Source: Streptomyces sp. NBC_01306 (lineage in GTDB: Bacteria > Actinomycetota > Actinomycetes > Streptomycetales > Streptomycetaceae). From it: a stretch of DNA of 64,000 nt. Location of the stretch: positions 2,545,501 to 2,609,500 of the forward strand of contig NZ_JAPEPC010000001.1 of assembly GCF_026340465.1 (NCBI RefSeq). Reading direction: 5' to 3'. Of this stretch, positions 17,850 to 27,605 are shown piece by piece. Made by a program: the position numbers and the translations under genes. Positions within the stretch are counted from its first letter, which is position 1; each line of letters begins with the position of its first letter. The notes under the pieces are model-generated. The model had not been told where the DNA came from. It saw only the letters and a list, made by a program, of their open reading frames with translations, and ran no database searches.

Positions 17850-18012
17850 GGGACCCACCAAGCACCACCGGGGTGAATCGGTCCGCACCACCCAGCATCC
17901 CCCCCATCCACAGACACGGACCGTAGGGCGGCCTTCCGGACGAGCCCGAACCCTCCCCCAGGGCCTGAACTGCCTGGGAGGGGCCCCCACCGCCAACCCG
18001 GTAGGCGGTCCA
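17850..18012 (+). ncRNA. c-di-AMP riboswitch (ydaO-yuaA type)
   Basis: The conserved blocks occur in order: GGGGTGAATC (about 17870-17879), GTAGGGCGGCC (17933-17943), CGAGCCCGAACCC (17941-17953), then CCAACCCGGTAGGCG (about 17993-18007), right before the GGAAGGA ribosome site. These are the hallmark internal loops of the ydaO riboswitch, which binds c-di-AMP and turns off cell-wall hydrolase genes in actinomycetes. A variable stem holds the dispersed CCTCCCCCAG hairpin. Exact ends are uncertain by 10-20 bases. Confidence 0.85.
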
Positions 18013-18030
18013 CGGAAGGAATTGCCTGTC

Positions 18031-19197
<1,167 letters not shown>

Positions 19198-19319
19198 CAA
19201 CAGGTCTCGGCAGGTCTCAGCACGCCTCAGCAGGTCTCAGCAGGTCAGCGGGGGCGGAGCGGATCAGGTCCGCTCCGTTCCCTGGACCGGACCGCGGCGG
19301 ACCGCCCGCACGAGCCGCC
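19198..19319. other. short gene-free spacer with CAGCAGGTCT repeats
   Basis: The space after the C40 stop holds repeated CAGCAGGTCTC units and no gene. It leads directly into the 21-base repeat array at the 3' end of the convergent membrane-protein gene. Confidence 0.6.
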
Positions 19320-19403
19320 GCTCAGGTCCGCAGCACCCACGCTCAGATCCAGAGACACCGCGCTCAGCTCCCCAGCACCCGCACTCAGGTCCAGAGCACC
19401 GCG
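19320..19403. repeat. 21-base tandem repeat x4 carrying in-frame stops
   Basis: Four diverged 21-base units (consensus GCTCAGRTCCAGAGCACCGC) lie side by side. The last unit contains the C-terminus and stop of the membrane-protein gene at 19385. As the unit is a multiple of three, each copy puts a TGA in the same frame (19385, 19364, 19343, 19322). Confidence 0.85.
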
Positions 19404-19738
19404 ATGAAGATATTGACGACCGTCAGGCCGCCGACCGCCCCGAAGAGGCCCTTCTCGATCCGCTCGTCGTCACGCTTCACATAGACGAGGCCCAGGATCA
19501 CCACCAGGACCGCCAGCTTGATCCCGATCTTGACGGTGTTGATGGTGTTCCCCTGGGCCTGGTTCAGGCCGACCAGCGCCACACCGGTCACCAGCATCGT
19601 CAGCGCGCCGTGCAGCATCGCGGGCCCGAACCGGGCGTCGCCGGTGCGCATCGCCTTCATCTGTGTCAGGAAGCCGCCGAGCAGTGCGGCGATACCGATG
19701 ATGTGCAGACCGACGAAGGCATTGATGAGTACGTCCAT
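19385..19738 (-). CDS. small integral membrane protein
   Basis: The 117-residue protein has four predicted membrane helices: about 3-25, 43-63, 75-95 and 98-116. The second is preceded by a basic loop KAMRTGD. No catalytic motif is visible; it belongs to a common actinobacterial hypothetical family. I start at MDVLINAFVGLHIIG because the longer frame upstream is not hydrophobic and has no family look. It is monocistronic and convergent with the C40 gene. The C-terminal codons and the stop form part of a 21-base tandem repeat. Confidence 0.8.
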   Translation of the reverse strand: MDVLINAFVGLHIIGIAALLGGFLTQMKAMRTGDARFGPAMLHGALTMLVTGVALVGLNQAQGNTINTVKIGIKLAVLVVILGLVYVKRDDERIEKGLFGAVGGLTVVNIFIAVLWT

Positions 19739-20194
19739 GGGATTCGACCTTAGCCACCGCCTCCCGGGCCCCTCCCACCGGTGGTCCCCACCGGCTCCCG
19801 CAGCGCACCCCCTCCTTTCCCGCAGCCCACCCCCGCTGCGCGAACCTGGAATCGGGCCCGCGCACCCCAAGAACCAGTCCCATACGGTCATCGGCGGCCA
19901 CATAGAGCGGACACAAAGCAACGCAGCAGCCAGATTCGACCACTATGTCCCATGAGGTCTCGGTCCCATAACCCCAGGTTTAGCGTTCTTGCTCAGGTGA
20001 CCGGCTCCCCACCGCCTCCCGTAACCGGGCGGCCGTCGGTCATCACCGCCGAGAGATCCGGCGGCGGCCCGCTCCCCCTGTGCGGGCCGCCGCCGGACAC
20101 GTATCCGCTCCGCTCCCTCCCCGAATACGGAAAGGGCCTGCGGATACGGCACGGCGGACACGGCCAGTACGTACGGAAGGACGTGAACGCCCTC

Positions 20195-21256
20195 GTGGCC
20201 GCTCACCGAAAGCCCAGGCAGCGCCCGCTCACCGGCCCCGCGGCCCGGACCGCCGCGACGCTCACCCTCGCCGGAGCCGCCTCCGCCACCGCCTTCCAGG
20301 GCGTCGGCCACGCGGCACCGCGCCTCACACCCGCACAGGTCAAGACCCAGGTCGACAAGCTGTACCAGGAGGCGGAGACCGCCACCGAGAACTACGACGG
20401 GGCCAAGGAGAAGGCCGCGGCGTCGGAGAAGTCACTGCGCTCCCTGCGCGACCAGGCCGCCCGCCGGACGGAGCAGCTCAACACGGCGCGCTCCGCGCTC
20501 GGTTCGACGGCTTCGGCCCAGTACCGCGACGGCTCCATCGACCCGTCGCTACAGGTGTTCCTCTCCTCAAGCCCGGCACAGTACCTGGACCGGGCCGCTT
20601 ACGTGGAGCGCGTCGGCGACCAGCAGGCCGCCGAGGTCACCGGGGTGCGCCGGCAGATCGGGCAACTCTCCCAGCTGCGCTCCGAGGCGGACACCACCCT
20701 CAGCGGGCTACGGACCCAGCAGGCGGTCCTGAAGAAGCAGAAGACCACCGTGCAGAGCAAGATCCGCGCGGCCGAGGCACTGCTCTCCCGGCTGTCGGCG
20801 CCCGAGCGCTCGCAGTACGAGTCCCAGGGCGCCGGCAGGTCCGCCACCCCGCAGGCCGCCGACCGGTCGGCCGTGCGCGGCCCGGTCACCGCCCCCGATC
20901 CCCGGGCGGCGCGGGCGGTCGCCTTCGCCTACAGCGCGCTCGGCAAGCCCTACGTCTGGGGGGCCACGGGACCCTCGTCCTTCGACTGTTCGGGCCTGAC
21001 CCAGGCCGCGTACCGCTCGGCGGGGGTTTCACTCCCGCGCACCACGTACACCCAGATCAACTCCGGACAACGGGTGAACCGCTCCGAACTGGCCCCCGGC
21101 GACCTGGTGTTCTTCTTCTCCGGGATCAGCCACGTCGGCATCTACGTGGGCAACGGCATGATGATCCACGCCCCGCACCCCGGCGCCCCGGTCAGGCTCG
21201 CGCCGATCGGTCAGATGCCCTTCGCCGGTGCGACGCGGCCGGTGGCGGGCACCTGA
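20195..21256 (+). CDS. C40 family (NlpC/P60) peptidoglycan endopeptidase
   Basis: The 353-residue paralogue of the enzyme at 18031 begins MAAHRKPRQRPL. It has a signal peptide (cut after about GVGHAAPR), a coiled coil (about 45-215) and a C-terminal NlpC/P60 domain. Catalytic Cys lies in FDCSGL, His in SHVGIYVG and a third residue in IHAPHPG. The start is chosen by alignment with the paralogue; a GTG 12 bases upstream (20183) is possible but lies only one base from the GGAAGGA site. No riboswitch is visible upstream, unlike the paralogue. Its last 46 bases overlap the convergent esterase gene. Confidence 0.9.
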   Translation: MAAHRKPRQRPLTGPAARTAATLTLAGAASATAFQGVGHAAPRLTPAQVKTQVDKLYQEAETATENYDGAKEKAAASEKSLRSLRDQAARRTEQLNTARSALGSTASAQYRDGSIDPSLQVFLSSSPAQYLDRAAYVERVGDQQAAEVTGVRRQIGQLSQLRSEADTTLSGLRTQQAVLKKQKTTVQSKIRAAEALLSRLSAPERSQYESQGAGRSATPQAADRSAVRGPVTAPDPRAARAVAFAYSALGKPYVWGATGPSSFDCSGLTQAAYRSAGVSLPRTTYTQINSGQRVNRSELAPGDLVFFFSGISHVGIYVGNGMMIHAPHPGAPVRLAPIGQMPFAGATRPVAGT

Positions 21257-22386
21257 CCGATCGGCGCACCTGAGCGGACCCCCGGTCTGAACTGAGCACT
21301 CAGCCAGGTGAAGACGTCAGGCACCTGCTTGCTCCAGACCGCCAGACTGTGTCCGCCCGTCACTGGGATGACCTGCACCGATGTCGGCGGCTTGGCGGCG
21401 GCGCGCAGGGCCAGACCGTCCCGGTAACCGTCGTGCGGCGCACCGGAGATGAAGAGCGAGACGCGCGGCGGGGTCTTGGCATGGCGCAGGATCCACAGCG
21501 GGTTGTTCGTACGCCGCAGCATGGGGTCCTTGGCGGTGATGGAGGCGCGCTCGGCCGCCGGATCGTTGTACCCGGAGAGCCCGGCCGCCGCGCGGTACCG
21601 GTCGGGGTGCGCCAGCGCGAGCTTCACCGCGCAGTGCGCCCCCGCCGAGTAGCCCGCGACCGCCCACCCGGCAGCTCCGTGCTTCGCCCGGAAGGTGTCG
21701 GTCACCATGCGCGGCACGTCAACGCTCAGCCAGGTGTCCGCGTTGATCACCCCGGTCACATTGGCGCAGCCGGTGTCCTGGCTGCCCAGGAGTGAGGTGC
21801 GCGGCGACACCAGGATGAACGGTGCGACCTCACCCCGCTTCATCATCGGCGCCAGCTGCTTCTCGGCACCGAGACTGGAGAACCAGGCCTTCGCCGTGCC
21901 GGGGAACCCGGAGAGCAGCTCGACCACCGGGAAGGAGTGGTGGCGGTAGGCGGGTTCGTTGTACTGGGGCGGCAGCCAGACGTACACCTCGCCGCGTACC
22001 CCCGACACCTGCCCGGTCAGCACCGTGCTGCGCACGCCGTGCCCCATGCGCGGGTCGGCCACCGGCTTGAACACGGCCCGCTGATGCGGTTCGGAGGCCA
22101 ACTGCCGCCCGCCCAGGCCGTCGGCGCCGAGATCGGGCGCGGCGACCACGTGATTGCCGGTGCCGAGCAGGTCGGCCCAGTTGTCGTACAGGCCGTTGCT
22201 GTTGTTCACCGCCACGAAGACGACCAGCACCGCGGTCGCCTGCGCGAACAGCACCATCACCAGCCGGGCCGCACCGCGTACGGCCGCGGGGCCGGCGACG
22301 CGCCCCCACAGCAGCAGGGGCAGCAGCACCGCGACACCCATCATGGCGATCGCGGTGAGGAAGAACGGGGTTCCCGTCAGGCTCAT
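21211..22386 (-). CDS. alpha/beta-hydrolase esterase, antigen 85-like, membrane-anchored
   Basis: The 391-residue protein has two hydrophobic segments near its N-terminus (about 7-30 and 37-60) and then an extracytoplasmic esterase domain of the esterase D/antigen 85 type. The nucleophile is Ser in GYSAG (near 245). The base is His in GGHSLAVW, and FPVVELLSGFPG forms the oxyanion region. Such proteins are acyl-esterases or mycolyl-transferase-like in mycolate makers; Streptomyces makes no mycolate, so the substrate is unknown. The ATG at 22386 is preceded by an in-frame GTG; neither has a clear ribosome site. The 3' end overlaps the C40 gene. Confidence 0.85.
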   Translation of the reverse strand: MSLTGTPFFLTAIAMMGVAVLLPLLLWGRVAGPAAVRGAARLVMVLFAQATAVLVVFVAVNNSNGLYDNWADLLGTGNHVVAAPDLGADGLGGRQLASEPHQRAVFKPVADPRMGHGVRSTVLTGQVSGVRGEVYVWLPPQYNEPAYRHHSFPVVELLSGFPGTAKAWFSSLGAEKQLAPMMKRGEVAPFILVSPRTSLLGSQDTGCANVTGVINADTWLSVDVPRMVTDTFRAKHGAAGWAVAGYSAGAHCAVKLALAHPDRYRAAAGLSGYNDPAAERASITAKDPMLRRTNNPLWILRHAKTPPRVSLFISGAPHDGYRDGLALRAAAKPPTSVQVIPVTGGHSLAVWSKQVPDVFTWLSAQFRPGVRSGAPIGQVPATGRVAPAKGI

Positions 22387-22389
22387 CAC

Positions 22390-22688
22390 GTGGGGAAAGA
22401 TGCCCTATTGGCGCCGGGGGTTACCTGTTTTGCACCCTTTTTACGTCGTCACGTACGGCAATGGCTCAACACGTACGGTATACGGTCATTCTCTGCCTGG
22501 CGCTGGCCGACTCTGCCCGTACCTGCCCATACCCGTACGCACCCACCGCGCCGGTCGACGCGGGCGCGAGAAGGGGCGGGTGGCGTGATTGCCCGCCCTC
22601 CGGTGCCGTGCTTAAATTAGATATCACTTTGATTAACCGTAGACATCAGAGTTGAACAGGGGCCAACCCGCCCACGAGGGAGAACGCC
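22390..22688 (+). promoter_or_regulatory. SPFH gene upstream region with AT-rich palindrome
   Basis: About 300 bases between divergent genes. At 22611-22640 the local base composition drops sharply to AT-rich. A short imperfect palindrome, ATATCA-CTT-TGATTA (about 22621-22635), sits 50-70 bases before the SPFH ATG and looks like an operator. The small ribbon-helix-helix protein encoded after the SPFH gene is a candidate ligand by position only. Confidence 0.4.
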
Positions 22689-23678
22689 ATGACTGGAACA
22701 CCCGGACAGGACCCCGCGCCCACCGGCAGGCCTGCGACAGGCAACGCCATGACCACAGCGGCCGGGCTGGAGGCGGACGCCCCTGACATGCCGGCCCCGC
22801 ATGTGCACGAGACCCAGGCGCACGGCATCGCGGGCGGTGCCGCGCTGCTGCTGACCCTGTTCGGCGCGGTGGTGGGGCTGGCACTGCTCGTCGGCGGGGG
22901 TATTGCCGTCGACGGCCTGGGCGTCACCCTGGTCGTGGTGGGCATCGTCGTACTGCTCGGCTCCCTGTTCTGCATGACCGGCGTGAAGATGGTCGCTCCG
23001 GGCGAGGCCCGGGTCATCCAGCTGTTCGGCCGGTACGTGGGCACGATCCGCCAGGACGGGCTGCGCTGGGTGAATCCGCTGACCAGCGCCCGGAAGATCT
23101 CCACCCGGGTGCGGAACAACGAGACGCCGGTCATGAAGGTCAACGACGCCTACGGCAACCCGATCGAGCTCGCGGCGGTCGTGGTGTGGAAGGTCGAGGA
23201 CACCGCGCAGGCGCTGTTCGAGGTGGACGACTACCGCAAGTTCGTCGCGACCCAGACCGAGTCGGCGGTCCGGCACATCGCCATCGAGTACCCGTACGAC
23301 GCACACGACGACGACGCGCTGTCCCTGCGGGGCAACGCGGACGAGATCACCGAGAAGCTCTCGCTGGAGCTGACCGCACGGGTCCGGGCCGCCGGGGTCC
23401 GGATCATCGAGTCCCGGTTCAGCCACCTCGCGTACGCACCGGAGATCGCCTCGGCGATGCTCCAGCGCCAGCAGGCCGGGGCGGTCGTGGCGGCCCGTCA
23501 GCAGATCGTCGAGGGGGCGGTCGGTATGGTCGAGCAGGCCCTGGTCCGGATCAGCGAACAGGGCATCGTGGAACTGGACGAGGAGCGGAAGGCCACCATG
23601 GTCAGCAACTTGATGGTGGTGCTGTGCGGTGACCGCGCCGTCCAGCCGGTCCTGAACACCGGTTCGCTCTACCAGTGA
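22689..23678 (+). CDS. SPFH/band 7 domain membrane protein
   Basis: The 329-residue protein has a cytoplasmic N-terminus (about 50 residues) and two membrane segments (about 52-75 and 79-97). An SPFH/band 7 domain follows (about 105-290, starting [22 protein letters not shown]). Flotillin- and slipin-like proteins scaffold membrane microdomains. The ATG follows GAGGGAGA. The gene lies 91 bases before a small ribbon-helix-helix gene on the same strand, so they may share a transcript. The stop is followed by four 18-base repeats each carrying an in-frame TGA. Confidence 0.9.
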   Translation: MTGTPGQDPAPTGRPATGNAMTTAAGLEADAPDMPAPHVHETQAHGIAGGAALLLTLFGAVVGLALLVGGGIAVDGLGVTLVVVGIVVLLGSLFCMTGVKMVAPGEARVIQLFGRYVGTIRQDGLRWVNPLTSARKISTRVRNNETPVMKVNDAYGNPIELAAVVVWKVEDTAQALFEVDDYRKFVATQTESAVRHIAIEYPYDAHDDDALSLRGNADEITEKLSLELTARVRAAGVRIIESRFSHLAYAPEIASAMLQRQQAGAVVAARQQIVEGAVGMVEQALVRISEQGIVELDEERKATMVSNLMVVLCGDRAVQPVLNTGSLYQ

Positions 23679-23685
23679 GCGCGAA

Positions 23686-23757
23686 GGGGCCCGTGAATGC
23701 AGAGGGGCCCTTGAGTGCGAGAGGGCCCGTGAACGCGGAAAGGCCCGTGAGTGAGAG
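23686..23757. repeat. 18-base tandem repeat x4 with in-frame stops
   Basis: Four units of the type GGGGCCCGTGAATGCAGA follow the SPFH stop (TGA at 23676). TGA recurs at 23694, 23712, 23730 and 23748, all in the same frame, so the period matches the distance from the real stop as well. Confidence 0.85.
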
Positions 23758-23769
23758 GAGGGGCGGCCG

Positions 23770-24042
23770 GTGAGCGAGGAGAGCGCCGGCGCCCCTGATC
23801 CTTCCGGCCCGGCACCGCGGCGGGCGGCCAGGGCTCGCAAGCAGGTGCTGCTGCGGCTGGACCCGTCCGTGCACGACGCGCTGGCTCGCTGGGCGGCGGA
23901 CGAACTCCGCAGTACCAACGCCCAGATCGAGTTCCTGCTCCGAAAGGCCCTCTCCGACGCCGGACGGCTGCCGCGCGACGCGGGCGCACTCCCCCGCCGC
24001 GGCAGGCCCCCGAATCCGGACCGCGGCGACGGGGCGGGCTGA
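23770..24042 (+). CDS. small ribbon-helix-helix-like protein
   Basis: The 90-residue basic protein starts at a GTG after a GGAGGGG site. Residues about 24-62 (KQVLLRLDPSVHDALARW and on to FLLRKAL) fit a ribbon-helix-helix fold: a strand with alternating hydrophobics, then two helices with an SxxxIEF-like core, as in Arc/MetJ and toxin-antitoxin antitoxins. The tail is Gly/Pro/Arg-rich. No toxin gene is next to it. It may bind DNA and regulate the SPFH gene just upstream; this rests on position only. Confidence 0.75.
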   Translation: MSEESAGAPDPSGPAPRRAARARKQVLLRLDPSVHDALARWAADELRSTNAQIEFLLRKALSDAGRLPRDAGALPRRGRPPNPDRGDGAG

Positions 24043-24134
24043 ACCGGTCGAACCGTCAGACAGAGCTGCCGGACCGGGCTGCTGGACAGAGCTGCCGGAC
24101 CGAGCTGCTGGACACAACCGTTCTGACAGAACCG
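24043..24134. repeat. 26-base direct repeat between convergent genes
   Basis: GACAGAGCTGCCGGACCGGG and the six following bases recur in tandem with one change. GAACCGTCAGAC occurs at both ends of the spacer, the second copy covering the response-regulator stop. Confidence 0.7.
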
Positions 24135-24902
24135 TCAGACCAGCCGGCGCGCCGTCGCCCACCGGGTCAGTTCATGGCGGTTCGACAGCTGGAGCTTGCG
24201 CAGCACCGCCGAGACGTGCGACTCGACCGTCTTCACCGAGATGAAGAGCTGTTTGGCGATCTCCTTGTACGCGTATCCGCGTGCGATGAGGCGCAGCACC
24301 TCCCGCTCGCGCTGCGTCAGCCGGTCCATGTCCTCGTCCACGGGCGGTGCGTCCGTGGAGGCGAAGGCGTCGAGGACGAACCCCGCGAGACGGGGCGAGA
24401 AGACCGCGTCGCCGTCCTGCACCCGGAAGATCGAGTCGACCAGGTCGGTGCCGGTGATCGTCTTGGTGACGTAACCGCGGGCGCCGCCCCTGATGACACC
24501 GATCACGTCCTCCGCGGCATCCGACACGGACAGGGCGAGGAAGCGGACCGGGTTCTCCGTGTCGGACATCAGCGCGGCCGAGCGGCGCAGCACTTCGACG
24601 CCGCCGCCGCCCGGCAGATGGACGTCGAGGAGGACGACCTCGGGGCGGGTGGCCTTGATGACGGTGACCGCCTGATCGACGTCGGCCGCTTCGCCGACGA
24701 CCTCGACACCCGTCGACTCGGTGCGGCCGATCTCCGCCTGCACCCCCGTACGGAACATCCGGTGGTCGTCCACGAGGACGACCCGGACCCTGCGGTCGGT
24801 GGGCGCGGTTCGGTCGGTGGGCGCGGTGCGCTCGGTTCGGTCAGTGGGCGCGGTTCGGTCGGTGGGCGCGGTGCGCTCGGTTCGGTCGGTGGGCTCGGTC
24901 AT
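24135..24902 (-). CDS. NarL/LuxR-family response regulator
   Basis: The 255-residue regulator has a receiver domain (about 38-155) with acidic pair VDDH, phosphorylation Asp in LLDVHLPG (about residue 93) and Lys in VTKTITG. A LuxR helix-turn-helix follows (about 190-250, LTQREREVLRLIARGYAYKEIA). Its ATG overlaps the kinase stop (ATGA), which fixes the start and shows the pair is coupled. The first 37 residues are an unusual repeat of TDRTAP and TDRTERTAP units, encoded by 15-base DNA repeats at about 24797-24895. The target genes are unknown; the divergent PspC gene is a candidate. Confidence 0.92.
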   Translation of the reverse strand: MTEPTDRTERTAPTDRTAPTDRTERTAPTDRTAPTDRRVRVVLVDDHRMFRTGVQAEIGRTESTGVEVVGEAADVDQAVTVIKATRPEVVLLDVHLPGGGGVEVLRRSAALMSDTENPVRFLALSVSDAAEDVIGVIRGGARGYVTKTITGTDLVDSIFRVQDGDAVFSPRLAGFVLDAFASTDAPPVDEDMDRLTQREREVLRLIARGYAYKEIAKQLFISVKTVESHVSAVLRKLQLSNRHELTRWATARRLV

Positions 24903-26185
24903 GCTCGCTCCATCTCCAGTTCCACTACGGTGCCGCCGTCGGGAGCGGAACGCAGGCTTGCCGTACCGCCGTTGCGCTGCATACGGCCGATGATCGATTC
25001 TCTGACGCCCATCCGGTCCCCGGGCACCGCGTCCAGATCGAACCCGGGCCCCCGGTCCCGTACCGACACGAAGACCGTACGGCCTTCGACTTCCGCGTAC
25101 ACCTGTACGGCCCCGCCCTCGCCACCGTACTTGGCCGCGTTGACCATGGCCTCGCGTGCCGCTTGCATCTGCGCCGCCAGCTTCTCGTCCAGCGGGCAGT
25201 CCCCGACGACCACCACTTCGAGCGGCACCCCGTGCTGGTCCTCGACCTCGGCTGCGGACTGCTTGACGGCTTCGGCGAGGGTCTCGGGTTCGTCGTCCTT
25301 GTCCTTGCCCGTGCCCTCGGGCCGGTAGAGCCAGGCGCGCAGTTCGCGCTCCTGGGCGCGGGCCAGCCTGCGGACCTCGCCCGGTTCTTCGGCGTTGCGC
25401 TGAATCAGGGTGAGCGTGTGCAGCACCGAGTCGTGAACGTGGGCCGCGACCTCCGCGCGCTCCTGGGCGCGGATGCGCATCAGCCGCTCCTGGGAGAGGT
25501 CCTGGGTCATCCGGATGAGCCAGGGGCCCACCAGCAGGGCGATTCCGGCGACCACGGCGAGTGCGGCGGTCAGGACGTTGCCGAGCTGCGCCGACGAGCC
25601 GCGGATCACGATGAACGCGGCGAGCCCGGCGCCGACCAGCACGACACCCGCCAGCGCACGGCCCAGCGGGAGCAGCCTGCTGCTGCGGCCGACCTCCGCC
25701 CAGTGCGCGCGCCGTGTGTTGTCCGCCTGGCGCCAGACGAGGACGACACCGGCGCCGATGAGCAGGACGGGCCAGATGTACGGGCTGGCGTCGCCGCCGA
25801 TGTCCACGTTCCCGATGAAGGCCGCCACGCCGATGATCAGCGCGATGAGGGCGACGATCTGGCCCCGGTCGGGCTTGCGCAGTCTGCGGCGGCCGTCCGG
25901 GGACTCCTCGAACGGCGACTGCACGCCGTGCTGCTCGACCCCGCCCGCGCCGAGCGGCACGACGAACCAGAACGCCGCGTACAGCAGTGCCCCCAGTCCC
26001 TCCAGGGCGAAGAGCGCGATGAACGCGGCCCGCACCCAGGAGACGGGCACCCCGAGGTGTCCGGCGAGCCCGCGCGCGACGCCGCCCAGCATCCGCCCTT
26101 CGGCGCTGCGGTACAGCTTGCGCGGCGCGGGCTCGTCCGGGGTTTCGGATGCGGCACCTGCGGCGCGGGGCGGGGCGACTGGCAT
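24899..26185 (-). CDS. sensor histidine kinase with N-terminal PspC domain
   Basis: The 428-residue membrane kinase starts with a PspC domain (RKLYRSAEGRMLGGVARGLAGHLG, about 23-80). Several membrane helices follow (to about 235), then the HisKA_3 dimerisation box HVHDSVLHTL (about 255-264), where His is the phosphate site, and a C-terminal HATPase with NAAKYGG and DRGPGF. It pairs with the overlapping response regulator. The PspC domain suggests sensing of envelope stress, as in LiaS- and PspC-type systems. I start at Met 26185; an ATG at 26221 adds twelve residues and cannot be excluded. A PspC/LiaF-like gene is divergent 130 bases away. Confidence 0.9.
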   Translation of the reverse strand: MPVAPPRAAGAASETPDEPAPRKLYRSAEGRMLGGVARGLAGHLGVPVSWVRAAFIALFALEGLGALLYAAFWFVVPLGAGGVEQHGVQSPFEESPDGRRRLRKPDRGQIVALIALIIGVAAFIGNVDIGGDASPYIWPVLLIGAGVVLVWRQADNTRRAHWAEVGRSSRLLPLGRALAGVVLVGAGLAAFIVIRGSSAQLGNVLTAALAVVAGIALLVGPWLIRMTQDLSQERLMRIRAQERAEVAAHVHDSVLHTLTLIQRNAEEPGEVRRLARAQERELRAWLYRPEGTGKDKDDEPETLAEAVKQSAAEVEDQHGVPLEVVVVGDCPLDEKLAAQMQAAREAMVNAAKYGGEGGAVQVYAEVEGRTVFVSVRDRGPGFDLDAVPGDRMGVRESIIGRMQRNGGTASLRSAPDGGTVVELEMERA

Positions 26186-26315
26186 GGATCGATCGTCACA
26201 TGGACGGACCGCCGCGGGCATCAGGGAAAACCCCCTGGTTCCGGGGGCCGAAATCAGGGATCGGCCAGGGTCGTCGCGGTCCCCGGCCGCGGGGGACGAC
26301 CGTCACCATGGGGGT

Positions 26316-27605
26316 ATGACAACCCCGCCGCCGCAGAACGAGCCGCGACCGCACCTGCGGCGCCACCGGAGCAACAGGTTGGTCGCCGGGGTCTGCGGAG
26401 GTCTCGGCAGGCACTTCGACCTGGATCCGGTGATCTTCCGCGTCGTTCTCGGTGTCCTGGCGGTGACCGGTGGTATCGGGCTGATCTTCTACGGGTTCGC
26501 CTGGCTGCTGATCCCGCTGGAGGGCGAGGACGAGAACGAGGCGCGCAGACTGCTGACCGGCCGGGTCGAGGGCGCGTCCATGGCCGCGGTGCTCTTCGCG
26601 CTGGGCGGCTGCGGGCTGTTCCTGTCGATGCTGCACTACCTGTCGGTGCTGGTCTTCTCCGCGCTGCTCTCGCTGGCCACCGCGGGCTCCGCGGTCTGGT
26701 CGGAGCGGCGCCGGCTCGCCACCCCCGAGCCGCCGGAGCCCGCTGCCGGGCAGCGGCAGCCCGCGCAGAAGCCCGCCGGGCAGAAAGTGGCGGACGCGCC
26801 ACCGGAGACGAAGGCCCCGCCGGCGCCGGGCGGCCCGTCCTGGTGGCGGGACCCGATCATCAAGGACGGCACCACCGGACCGGTCGGCTCCGGCTATCTC
26901 TGGGGCCCGTCGGACACCACACCGGATCCGCCGCCGTCCCGCAGGTCGGCACGGTCCGCCCCGGCCGCGAGCCGGGGGCCGCGCGGGATCGGCGGCCGGC
27001 TGTTCCTGCTCGCCCTGGTCGCTGCCGCACTCGGTACGGGGCTCTCCCGGCACAGCCAGCCGGTCGCCACGAGCCTGCAGATCGGACTGGCCTGCGCGCT
27101 CGCCGTCTTCGGGCTCGGCATCCTGCTCAGCTCGTTCGCCGGGCGTACGGGATCCGGCACGATCTTCCTGGTGGTGCTCACGACGGCACTGCTGGTGGGC
27201 GCGAGCGCCCTGCCGAAGACCGTCACCACGCACTGGGTGCGTACGGGGTGGCAGCCCGCTTCGGTGTCGGCGGTGCACCCCCGGTACGAAGTGGGTACGG
27301 GGGTCGGCACGCTGAACCTCCGGCGTCTGAGCGTTCCGCCGGGCACGTCCGTCCGTACCCATGTGGAGGTCGGCGCGGGCCGGGTGTCGGTCGTCGTACC
27401 GAAGAACGTGACGGTGCGGCTCCATGCCGAGGTGGGGCTCGGCGACATCCAGCTGCCCGGTGAGAACCAGAAGGACATCGATATTTCGCCGGCCCGGGAG
27501 AGAACGGTGACGCTCGCCCCGCAGAGCGGCGGCAAGGCCGGAGGCACGGTCGACCTCCACCTGGAGGTCGGCCTGGGACAGGCGGAGGTGACCCGTGCAC
27601 GGTGA
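26316..27605 (+). CDS. PspC domain protein with LiaF-like C-terminal domain
   Basis: The 429-residue membrane protein has an N-terminal PspC domain (RSNRLVAGVCGGLGRHFDL, about 17-75), four or more membrane helices and a Pro/Ala-rich cytosolic loop (about 130-225). Its C-terminal beta domain (from about 310) has alternating Val/Gly, as in LiaF and toast_rack proteins. It is divergent from the PspC-kinase pair and is a likely accessory or target of that envelope-stress system. The ATG at 26316 lacks a strong ribosome site. Its stop overlaps the next gene by 11 bases, which suggests coupling. Confidence 0.88.
   Translation: MTTPPPQNEPRPHLRRHRSNRLVAGVCGGLGRHFDLDPVIFRVVLGVLAVTGGIGLIFYGFAWLLIPLEGEDENEARRLLTGRVEGASMAAVLFALGGCGLFLSMLHYLSVLVFSALLSLATAGSAVWSERRRLATPEPPEPAAGQRQPAQKPAGQKVADAPPETKAPPAPGGPSWWRDPIIKDGTTGPVGSGYLWGPSDTTPDPPPSRRSARSAPAASRGPRGIGGRLFLLALVAAALGTGLSRHSQPVATSLQIGLACALAVFGLGILLSSFAGRTGSGTIFLVVLTTALLVGASALPKTVTTHWVRTGWQPASVSAVHPRYEVGTGVGTLNLRRLSVPPGTSVRTHVEVGAGRVSVVVPKNVTVRLHAEVGLGDIQLPGENQKDIDISPARERTVTLAPQSGGKAGGTVDLHLEVGLGQAEVTRAR

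Noticed and set aside
20000..20190. A second c-di-AMP riboswitch upstream of the second C40 gene
   Set aside because: The GGGTGAAT, GTAGGG and CCGGTAGGCG blocks are all missing.
23770..24042. Toxin-antitoxin pair
   Set aside because: Only an antitoxin-like ribbon-helix-helix protein is present; neither neighbour looks like a toxin.
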